A stretch of DNA of 37,964 bases from Actinomycetota bacterium (lineage in GTDB: Bacteria > Bacillota > Desulfotomaculia > Desulfotomaculales > Desulfocucumaceae). Within the stretch, counting starts at the first letter, position 1, and each line of letters opens with the position of its first letter. The notes beneath the pieces are model-generated. The model did no database searches and was not told the origin of the DNA. It saw only the letters and a program-made list of their open reading frames with translations. The position numbers were made by a program, and so were the translations under genes. Below, one piece after another: positions 32,067-37,964 of the stretch. The stretch covers positions 1-37,964 of the forward strand of contig JAMCVT010000165.1 of the NCBI GenBank assembly GCA_023475565.1. The letters run 5' to 3'.

Positions 32067-32990
32067 TCAAACCCCCTGCCTTACCAGACTGTCGGCCAGT
32101 ATCTGGGGCAGATCTCCCCCTATTATCAGCTTGGTAAACTCGTCCGAGGCCCTGGACTGGAATTTGTCCTTCAGCTTGATCAGGAAAAACCAGCGAGGTA
32201 TTTCTAGACCCTTGATTCTCAGAGGCTTTAAGCTCCCCAGGGACAGCTCCTTGCGGAGGCTCCACTTTGACAGTATGGAAATGCCCAGTCCCGACTCCAC
32301 GGCCTCTTTTATAGCCTGGGTGCTGCCCAGGGTGATTACCCTATCGGGGGTGAAGCCGGACTTTTCAAAAAACTCCTCCATGGCCAGCCTGGTGCCTGAT
32401 CCCTCTTCCCTTATAATAAAAACACACTCTTTAAGATCATCCCTGTCCACCCGTGGCTTTTTGGCCAGGGGGTGAAGAGTAGGGGCCACCAGTAACATTT
32501 CATCCTTTAAAAAAGTTTTTATTTCCAGCTGGGCATCCTCAACAACACCTTCCACCAGCCCCACGTCTATGGTTCCCTCCCGGGTAAATTCCCGGATAAT
32601 CTCGGTGTTACCCACCAGCACTGAATACTCCACATCGGGATACTTCCTGGTAAAAGTGGCCAGCAGCCTGGGCAGAACATACTCCCCTATAGTAAGGCTG
32701 GCGCCTATGGTTAGTTTTCCAGTGACCATGTCCACCAGGTCAGCCACTGATTTTTTGGCCACCCTGTGCAGTCTTAAAATCTCCTGGGCATATTTGTACA
32801 GTACCATTCCAGCCTGGGTTAGTTCAACCTTCTTGCTGGACCTCTCAAAGAGCTTGGCTCCGTAATAGTCCTCAAGGGCGTGTATGTGCTGGCTTATGGC
32901 AGGTTGGGTCATGTTCAGATATTCTCCGGCCCTGGAGAAATTTTTTTTATCAGCCACAGTGATAAAGATATCCAGCTGATTGTCAAGCAT
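32067..32990 (-). CDS. LysR-family transcription regulator, copy 1
   Basis: The 307-aa protein has an N-terminal winged helix (about 1-60; MLDNQLDIFITVADKKNFSR, MTQPAISQHIHALEDYYGAKLFERSSKKVELT) and a periplasmic-binding-like effector domain (about 90-300) of the CysL/CysB-like type. The ATG at 32990 follows GGAGG by 6 bases; an open frame to 33047 lacks a site. It is carried between the structured region and the csp gene. It may control the element's own recombinase or a host function; the effector is unknown. Confidence 0.93.
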   Translation of the reverse strand: MLDNQLDIFITVADKKNFSRAGEYLNMTQPAISQHIHALEDYYGAKLFERSSKKVELTQAGMVLYKYAQEILRLHRVAKKSVADLVDMVTGKLTIGASLTIGEYVLPRLLATFTRKYPDVEYSVLVGNTEIIREFTREGTIDVGLVEGVVEDAQLEIKTFLKDEMLLVAPTLHPLAKKPRVDRDDLKECVFIIREEGSGTRLAMEEFFEKSGFTPDRVITLGSTQAIKEAVESGLGISILSKWSLRKELSLGSLKPLRIKGLEIPRWFFLIKLKDKFQSRASDEFTKLIIGGDLPQILADSLVRQGV

Positions 32991-33114
32991 TGTCATCCTC
33001 CATATCGCCACGGCAAAATTATTTATCCAAGCGATAATATAACCCAACCGGCATTTTTACAACCAATTTCCTCCCAATGGTCGTCAGACTGGGCCAACCG
33101 GGCAAAAAAGGAGA

Positions 33115-33148
33115 AGAAAAAAACTCCGGCCTGTTACCGGAGTTTTTG
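33115..33148 (-). terminator. Terminator after csp, copy 1
   Basis: On the minus strand ACTCCGGTAACAGGCCGGAGT is followed by TTTTTTTC; the stop codon of csp overlaps its beginning. Confidence 0.9.
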
Positions 33149-33149
33149 G

Positions 33150-33347
33150 TTATAGTTTATGTACATTATCTGCCTGGGGGCCGCGTTTTCCGGAAACAAC
33201 CTCGAACTCTACCGACTGTCCTTCATCAAGCGATTTGTAACCCTCTTCCATTATGGCGGAATAATGGACAAACACATCGGCGCCATCCTCGGACTCAATA
33301 AATCCATAACCTTTGCCCGGATTAAACCATTTTACTTTTCCTTGCAT
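33150..33347 (-). CDS. Cold-shock protein, copy 1
   Basis: The 65-aa single cold-shock domain carries both RNP motifs (KGYGFIE and DVFVHYSAI) and the [12 protein letters not shown] start. Such proteins melt RNA structure and affect mRNA stability and transcription. AGGAGG lies 5 bases before the ATG. It is an unusual cargo for an integrase element. It lies about 100 bases inside the element end, so any transcript leaving yabG or recombinase copy 2 would run into it. Confidence 0.97.
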   Translation of the reverse strand: MQGKVKWFNPGKGYGFIESEDGADVFVHYSAIMEEGYKSLDEGQSVEFEVVSGKRGPQADNVHKL

Positions 33348-33404
33348 GTTTTCCTCCTGATAATAAATTACAATTCAGTATTATTTTAACCTTAGCACTA
33401 TTTT

Positions 33405-34955
33405 TTAATACCCCGGACAAAATTTTTCCGCGTGCTGCTTCCCGGGTGCTTCAACACGCAGGGAGCAATCCGTAAAACCTCCGAAAAGGTACCGTACGGT
33501 AACTATGGGCGCCGGCCTGTCCCCCAAGGATGACAGGCCCACCGTGATGCCCTCCACCAGACCCCTGATCAGCTCCCTTTTCTCTGCCGGGCTGGCCCAC
33601 TGCAGCCTTTTACGGACTGCCTCCGGCCGGTCCGAGAATTGGCCGGGCATCCCCGACCGCCGGACCAACAACGACTTGCGATTCTTTACAGACTCTATTT
33701 CCAGCCCAATAATATCCAACTGAACCTTTACATCCTCCCCGGAAATAATGCCCTGCCTGTATAGGCCTATTATTCTTTTGCGCTCAGCCTCTTTGTCGTG
33801 CATAATTTTCTCCAGCCGGGCCAGCTGGTCTTCCAGAGGCAGCTTTCCCCACCGTGCCGGAAGGGCTTCCTCAATTTTTTCAAGTGCCGGCCCTGCCGTT
33901 AAAACAAAACTGCACACATCTTCCCATATCATTTCTTCAATTATGTCGGCCCTTACCGATTTGGCCGGACACTTCCCGGCGCTTCCCTTAAGAGAGGTGT
34001 TTTTTGAACATCTGTAATAGCAAAGCCTCCCCTCCCTGCCGGAGCCGTCACCGTAGAATCTGCCGCCGCACAGCCCGCACCTGACCAGTCCCTTCAGAAT
34101 ATACTCCCTACGGCAGTTTCTCCCGGCACACTGGCTGTTTCTCCTTCGGGCCTCCCCGGCAGCCTCCCAGTCTCCGGCGGTAACAACAGGAGGACACTCA
34201 ATGCCAACCACCTTTTTCCCTCCCCTCCTGCCGTAAAGGAATGTCCCCCGGTACACCGGGTTGGACAATATGCTCCACACCCTGCTGGCATGCCACCCCC
34301 TGGCCGCCCCCGGGCCTTTTTTACCCGATCCGGCCGGGGAGGAAACACCCATGGCGTTAATATAGTGGGCAATGGAGGCGGTGCTCATTTCCCCCCCGGT
34401 GTACAGATAAAAAATCATCCTCACTATGCCCGCCTCTTTTTCATTTACTACCAGCCGTTTACCTTCCAGCGAATAGCCGTAGGGGGGCGGGCCTCCGGGC
34501 CAGCGCCCTTCTCTCAGCGCCCTCTCCCTGCCCACCCGCATCCTCTCGGCGATGGTCTCCCTTTCAATCTCGGCAATGCCTCCCAGAGTGGTCATGAAGA
34601 ATTTGCCACTGGGGGTCGAGGTGTCAAAATTCTCGGTCATGCTTTTTAAAGCCACCTCTGATGCACTGAGTCTCTGGTGAGTTTTGAGAATATCCAGTGT
34701 GGCCCGGGCCAGTCTGTCCAGGCGGTAAACATATACAACCCTGAAAAAGCCTTTTTCAGCGTCCCGCAAAAGCCTAGACCCGGAAGGCCTTTGTTCAACA
34801 GGTATAGAGCCGCTGACCCCGTCGTCCAGGTAAAAATCATGAATATCAAGGCCGTGCAGCTGGCAGAACCTGTGGGCAAAGTCCACCTGGTTTTCAATGG
34901 TCCTGGCATCAGCCTGGTCCTCGGTGGAAACCCTGCAATACACCGCCACCTTCAA
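33405..34955 (-). CDS. Large serine recombinase, copy 2 (native element tail)
   Basis: The sequence is identical to copy 1 up to the att core, with the same resolvase domain, recombinase domain, zinc ribbon and coiled coil. The last 14 residues are APGKQHAEKFCPGY instead of the yabG-derived tail. Because the sequence after the core comes from the next element end, this copy shows how the gene should end in the excised circle. The start is again the TTG after GGGGAGGG, giving 516 aa. Confidence 0.93.
   Translation of the reverse strand: MKVAVYCRVSTEDQADARTIENQVDFAHRFCQLHGLDIHDFYLDDGVSGSIPVEQRPSGSRLLRDAEKGFFRVVYVYRLDRLARATLDILKTHQRLSASEVALKSMTENFDTSTPSGKFFMTTLGGIAEIERETIAERMRVGRERALREGRWPGGPPPYGYSLEGKRLVVNEKEAGIVRMIFYLYTGGEMSTASIAHYINAMGVSSPAGSGKKGPGAARGWHASRVWSILSNPVYRGTFLYGRRGGKKVVGIECPPVVTAGDWEAAGEARRRNSQCAGRNCRREYILKGLVRCGLCGGRFYGDGSGREGRLCYYRCSKNTSLKGSAGKCPAKSVRADIIEEMIWEDVCSFVLTAGPALEKIEEALPARWGKLPLEDQLARLEKIMHDKEAERKRIIGLYRQGIISGEDVKVQLDIIGLEIESVKNRKSLLVRRSGMPGQFSDRPEAVRKRLQWASPAEKRELIRGLVEGITVGLSSLGDRPAPIVTVRYLFGGFTDCSLRVEAPGKQHAEKFCPGY
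33450..33455. repeat. Attachment core, middle junction (attP-like)
   Basis: TTCAAC with element sequence on both sides. This junction has the sequence predicted for the attP of a circular element. The arms show an imperfect dyad (TGCTTCCC on one side, GGGAGCA on the other), as expected for serine integrase sites. Confidence 0.85.
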
Positions 34956-35019
34956 AAACAACCCTCCCCGTATTAAATAGGGCCCGCCCCGCATAAACAT
35001 AGCTGGAGGTGCCTTAAAA

Positions 35020-35211
35020 ATGATCGTGCGCAAAGTATTCCGGCCGGATGACAGCGGCCGGGAACGGATAGAGGCCGCCCTGAAAAAATTCTTTTACCCG
35101 GAAAGCCGTGATGTGGATGCGGAGCATACTGAAAACAGACTTCCGGGTGATCCTTCTGCCAGCAGCAAAAAACACCCGGAACCGGATCCTGACCCCGAAA
35201 GACAGCGCTGA
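35020..35211 (+). CDS. 63-aa ORF divergent from the recombinase, copy 2
   Basis: This ORF is identical to 31533-31724, including the GGAGG ribosome binding site. It is a charged small protein of unknown function and a candidate directionality factor by position only. Confidence 0.5.
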   Translation: MIVRKVFRPDDSGRERIEAALKKFFYPESRDVDAEHTENRLPGDPSASSKKHPEPDPDPERQR

Positions 35212-35252
35212 CTTACGCCCCGGCCCACCTACTACTGATTTTATTTCCAGGC

Positions 35253-35289
35253 AAAAAAAAAAGAACAGCCGTAACAAATACGGCTGTTC
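35253..35289 (-). terminator. Strong terminator in the element, copy 2
   Basis: It is identical to the hairpin at 31766-31802, with ten T following on the minus strand. Confidence 0.9.
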
Positions 35290-35375
35290 AGACCACCTTT
35301 TAATAAGTGGTATTCTTCTTTGACCACGTCCTCAGAGTAAGTCATCTGAAAAGACGCTTATACTGAAATTCTTAT

Positions 35376-35530
35376 CGGTCGGAATACAGAATTCAGAATG
35401 TTTTAGGCAGTCCTTATAAGTAAATAAGACCGATTAGCTGGGCTTATAAGTATCTGTGTCTGTGGCTTAAAAGGACCAGAATTTACATCCTCCTTGGCGG
35501 CCCGGGTGTCTGAATTCTGGCTTCCGACCG
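35376..35530. repeat. Long inverted repeat in the non-coding part of the element, copy 2
   Basis: Arms at 35376-35396 and 35510-35530 are identical to those of copy 1. The roughly 340 bases between the 63-aa ORF and LysR again hold no gene. Confidence 0.75.
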
Positions 35531-35553
35531 GAGAGCAGTGCCCGTAAGATATT

Positions 35554-36477
35554 TCAAACCCCCTGCCTTACCAGACTGTCGGCCAGTATCTGGGGCAGAT
35601 CTCCCCCTATTATCAGCTTGGTAAACTCGTCCGAGGCCCTGGACTGGAATTTGTCCTTCAGCTTGATCAGGAAAAACCAGCGAGGTATTTCTAGACCCTT
35701 GATTCTCAGAGGCTTTAAGCTCCCCAGGGACAGCTCCTTGCGGAGGCTCCACTTTGACAGTATGGAAATGCCCAGTCCCGACTCCACGGCCTCTTTTATA
35801 GCCTGGGTGCTGCCCAGGGTGATTACCCTATCGGGGGTGAAGCCGGACTTTTCAAAAAACTCCTCCATGGCCAGCCTGGTGCCTGATCCCTCTTCCCTTA
35901 TAATAAAAACACACTCTTTAAGATCATCCCTGTCCACCCGTGGCTTTTTGGCCAGGGGGTGAAGAGTAGGGGCCACCAGTAACATTTCATCCTTTAAAAA
36001 AGTTTTTATTTCCAGCTGGGCATCCTCAACAACACCTTCCACCAGCCCCACGTCTATGGTTCCCTCCCGGGTAAATTCCCGGATAATCTCGGTGTTACCC
36101 ACCAGCACTGAATACTCCACATCGGGATACTTCCTGGTAAAAGTGGCCAGCAGCCTGGGCAGAACATACTCCCCTATAGTAAGGCTGGCGCCTATGGTTA
36201 GTTTTCCAGTGACCATGTCCACCAGGTCAGCCACTGATTTTTTGGCCACCCTGTGCAGTCTTAAAATCTCCTGGGCATATTTGTACAGTACCATTCCAGC
36301 CTGGGTTAGTTCAACCTTCTTGCTGGACCTCTCAAAGAGCTTGGCTCCGTAATAGTCCTCAAGGGCGTGTATGTGCTGGCTTATGGCAGGTTGGGTCATG
36401 TTCAGATATTCTCCGGCCCTGGAGAAATTTTTTTTATCAGCCACAGTGATAAAGATATCCAGCTGATTGTCAAGCAT
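35554..36477 (-). CDS. LysR-family transcription regulator, copy 2
   Basis: The 307-aa protein is identical to that at 32067-32990, with the same GGAGG-ATG start. It is an N-terminal helix-turn-helix joined to a CysB/CysL-like effector domain. Two copies would double the dosage of any element-borne regulation. Confidence 0.93.
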   Translation of the reverse strand: MLDNQLDIFITVADKKNFSRAGEYLNMTQPAISQHIHALEDYYGAKLFERSSKKVELTQAGMVLYKYAQEILRLHRVAKKSVADLVDMVTGKLTIGASLTIGEYVLPRLLATFTRKYPDVEYSVLVGNTEIIREFTREGTIDVGLVEGVVEDAQLEIKTFLKDEMLLVAPTLHPLAKKPRVDRDDLKECVFIIREEGSGTRLAMEEFFEKSGFTPDRVITLGSTQAIKEAVESGLGISILSKWSLRKELSLGSLKPLRIKGLEIPRWFFLIKLKDKFQSRASDEFTKLIIGGDLPQILADSLVRQGV

Positions 36478-36601
36478 TGTCATCCTCCATATCGCCACGG
36501 CAAAATTATTTATCCAAGCGATAATATAACCCAACCGGCATTTTTACAACCAATTTCCTCCCAATGGTCGTCAGACTGGGCCAACCGGGCAAAAAAGGAG
36601 A

Positions 36602-36635
36602 AGAAAAAAACTCCGGCCTGTTACCGGAGTTTTTG
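36602..36635 (-). terminator. Terminator after csp, copy 2
   Basis: It is identical to the hairpin and T-run at 33115-33148. Confidence 0.9.
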
Positions 36636-36636
36636 G

Positions 36637-36834
36637 TTATAGTTTATGTACATTATCTGCCTGGGGGCCGCGTTTTCCGGAAACAACCTCGAACTCTACC
36701 GACTGTCCTTCATCAAGCGATTTGTAACCCTCTTCCATTATGGCGGAATAATGGACAAACACATCGGCGCCATCCTCGGACTCAATAAATCCATAACCTT
36801 TGCCCGGATTAAACCATTTTACTTTTCCTTGCAT
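36637..36834 (-). CDS. Cold-shock protein, copy 2
   Basis: The 65-aa cold-shock domain is identical to that at 33150-33347. It lies 57 bases downstream of the present yabG stop codon and in the same direction. Before excision, sigma-K transcription of yabG could therefore also produce this protein unless it is stopped in between; no hairpin is visible in the gap. Confidence 0.97.
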   Translation of the reverse strand: MQGKVKWFNPGKGYGFIESEDGADVFVHYSAIMEEGYKSLDEGQSVEFEVVSGKRGPQADNVHKL

Positions 36835-36891
36835 GTTTTCCTCCTGATAATAAATTACAATTCAGTATTATTTTAACCTTAGCACTATTTT

Positions 36892-37773
36892 TTAATACCC
36901 CGGACAAAATTTTTCCGCGTGCTGCTTCCCGGGTGCTTCAACGCCTCCAATCCCGTCAAAACCGGTAACCGTGCTGGCAATAACGTCTTTTAAGGGAATA
37001 GGGTCATATATGGAGGTGTAGGCCACCTTTTCCATTACAAATACGGGGTCGTATGCATTTATCAAAACCCTCCGGGGTGAGCTGGCAAAATTGGAGCCCG
37101 CCGCCAGCAGCGCCTCGTAGTGCGACTGGCAGGCCCCGGCAAAAATAACCAGGTCATCCCGGCTTTTTTCATAAATTCTGGCAGCCTTTACAGCATTTAT
37201 AAAAAACTGTGAGTTATGGTACTTTTTTATATTCCTGTAATCCTCCTCCTTGGCGCCCTTAATAAGCCCGTCGTGCCCGGTCAGCACCAGCATATCCGGG
37301 CGGTGCTCCATAAGGATGTCAATCACCTTCTCGGCCTGCTTTTCCTCGTCTATATGGTACCCGTTGCACTCTATGTTCAGCTGTTTGTAACTGGTCATAC
37401 ACATATCCAGGTATTCCTTGTCCCCGTCGATATGAACAAGGGTTCCGGGCAGGTCAAAGCTTTCTATTTCGTCCATATTGCTTTTGGTGGCCCGTCCCAG
37501 GGTCTCTTTCCGGTATTCTTCCCTTCTCACGAATATGTGTTTCATCTTTTCCATGTTTTTAAGCTGGCAGCTGTGCCAGTACTGGTTTAGCTCAACCTGT
37601 TCCACCTTTAACAGGTCGTCTACCGGGGCTGTCGCCTCCAGCCGCATATCCAGCCCCTTCAGCCTGGCGTATTGTTTCCCGTCATCCCCTGTACATAAGT
37701 TCATTATTTTAAAAAAAATATCACCACCATAGGATTTCCTGGCCACAATATCGCCAATTTTCAGGTTGACCAA
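36892..37773 (-). CDS. yabG: Sporulation protease YabG, interrupted: native 279 residues with an element-encoded tail
   Basis: YabG is the mother-cell cysteine-type protease that trims coat proteins such as SafA and SpoIVA late in sporulation. The body matches the family: IGDIVARKSYGGDIFFKI, GTLVHIDGDKEYLDMC, DMLVLTGHDG, HNSQFFINAVKAAR, VIFAGACQSHYEALLAAGSNFASSPRRVLINAYDPVFV (the GACQSHYE and ASSPxR blocks are the hallmark). The TTG at 37773 follows AAGGAGG by 8 bases. After the core GTTGAA the frame enters the element and ends with 14 foreign residues, so the product keeps its length (293 aa) but loses the conserved TRGxxRxGxP tail. The native tail is at 29918-29962. Confidence 0.93.
   Translation of the reverse strand: MVNLKIGDIVARKSYGGDIFFKIMNLCTGDDGKQYARLKGLDMRLEATAPVDDLLKVEQVELNQYWHSCQLKNMEKMKHIFVRREEYRKETLGRATKSNMDEIESFDLPGTLVHIDGDKEYLDMCMTSYKQLNIECNGYHIDEEKQAEKVIDILMEHRPDMLVLTGHDGLIKGAKEEDYRNIKKYHNSQFFINAVKAARIYEKSRDDLVIFAGACQSHYEALLAAGSNFASSPRRVLINAYDPVFVMEKVAYTSIYDPIPLKDVIASTVTGFDGIGGVEAPGKQHAEKFCPGY
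36937..36942. repeat. Attachment core, outer right junction
   Basis: TTCAAC, with the element end (csp side) to its left and the yabG body to its right. It lies exactly 3,487 bases from the middle core. Confidence 0.85.
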
Positions 37774-37798
37774 GAGCCATTCCTCCTTCACTTTTTTT

Positions 37799-37826
37799 CA
37801 TATTATGGAAACAGGATGTCAGGTGT
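37799..37826 (-). promoter_or_regulatory. Candidate sigma-K promoter of yabG
   Basis: On the minus strand AC (37825-37826), 17 bases, CATAATATG (37799-37807). Sigma-K prefers AC, 16-17, CATANNNTA; only the last base differs. In B. subtilis yabG is sigma-K dependent. Confidence 0.4.
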
Positions 37827-37835
37827 TACAGCCCC

Positions 37836-37862
37836 ATAAAAAACCGCCGGTATTGCGGCGGT
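37836..37862 (-). terminator. Terminator upstream of yabG, inside the repeat
   Basis: On the minus strand ACCGCCGC-AATA-CCGGCGGT is followed by TTTTTTATG. It probably ends the transcript of the gene beyond the window, so yabG starts from its own promoter. Confidence 0.75.
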
Positions 37863-37964
37863 GCCGATTAGCGGAATGGGGACACACCTGCTGAAGTTAG
37901 AGTATTTCTTTGTGGACAGGAATGTCCCCGATCGGTGTGACTTTGGGGTCGGAGGAATGTCCCC
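37837..37964 (+). repeat. Dispersed intergenic repeat, direct copy 2
   Basis: It is nearly identical to 13199-13350: the GCGGCGG hairpin, GGAATGGGGACACACCTGCTG, the GTGGACAGGAATGTCCCCGA unit, then GGGGTCGGAGGAATGTCCCC. It runs off the end of the window. Confidence 0.9.

Larger units (their letters stand above)
29969..33455 (-). mobile_element. yabG-interrupting serine recombinase element, copy 1 (3,487 bp)
   Basis: The unit runs from one core to the next and carries a recombinase, a divergent 63-aa ORF, a structured non-coding region, a LysR regulator and a cold-shock protein. It has no phage structural genes, transposase or conjugation genes. It lies within the last 5% of yabG and is in the same coding direction. 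It resembles sporulation-gene intervening elements such as skin but is very small. Confidence 0.9.
33456..36942 (-). mobile_element. yabG-interrupting serine recombinase element, copy 2 (3,487 bp)
   Basis: This is a second head-to-tail copy. Every ORF on both strands recurs with the same length and sequence at an offset of exactly 3,487 bases, so I see no substitutions or indels between the copies except at the outer ends. This implies a very recent duplication, continuing homogenisation or an assembly effect. Confidence 0.9.

Noticed and set aside
29969-36942. Prophage or conjugative element
   Set aside because: No capsid, tail, lysis, replication or transfer gene is present in either unit.
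1-37964. CRISPR array
   Set aside because: No regularly spaced repeats with unique spacers were seen; the repeats found are dispersed or tandem intergenic units.

Overview
The window looks like part of the chromosome of a spore-forming Firmicute, most likely a Clostridia of the Peptococcaceae/Desulfotomaculales type. This is inferred from the gene content (SpoVT, SpoVG, Fin, YabG, SPOCS/LysM proteins), the strong AGGAGG ribosome binding sites, many TTG/GTG starts and the rather GC-rich coding DNA. No 16S or database comparison was possible. Almost all genes lie on the minus strand, and their order follows the classical yabO-yabN-spoVT-mfd-fin-pth-ctc-prs-glmU-spoVG-ispE-yabG segment of Bacillus subtilis.

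Layout. 1-770: no convincing gene. 0.77-9.97 kb: rqcP(yabO), HU, yabN/mazG, spoVT (with a near-consensus sigma-G promoter), a parvulin lipoprotein, mfd, fin, a small membrane protein and pth. 10.1-11.3 kb: a spore-coat-like protein and ribosomal protein L25/Ctc. 11.3-13.35 kb: a PRC-barrel gene and a RelE/Phd toxin-antitoxin pair, bracketed by inverted copies of a dispersed repeat, sitting between ctc and prs. 13.4-20 kb: prs, glmU, spoVG (excellent sigma-H promoter), threonine dehydratase, a MobA-like nucleotidyltransferase, a GntR regulator and ispE. 20.2-29.8 kb: envelope and spore genes: an L,D-transpeptidase, a YdcZ-type membrane protein, an HMA domain without its Cys pair, three small unknown proteins, two SPOCS proteins, a triple CAP-domain protein under a cyclic-di-AMP (ydaO) riboswitch, an unknown and a trypsin-like protease.

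The main discovery is at 29.9-37.8 kb. The sporulation protease gene yabG is split. Its 5' 95% lies at 36937-37773 and its last 14 codons plus stop lie 7 kb away at 29918-29962. Between them sit two head-to-tail, apparently identical copies of a 3,487-bp element. Each copy carries a large serine recombinase, a divergent 63-aa ORF, a structured non-coding stretch, a LysR regulator and a cold-shock protein. The three junctions share exactly one 6-bp core (TTCAAC on the plus strand), and the middle junction has the composition expected of the element's own attP. Joining the outer junctions removes 6,974 bp and restores a 293-aa YabG with its conserved C-terminus. The layout strongly resembles the sigK skin element and SPbeta/spsM, but in miniature and in yabG. 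Recombination also exchanges the last 14 residues of YabG with those of the recombinase.
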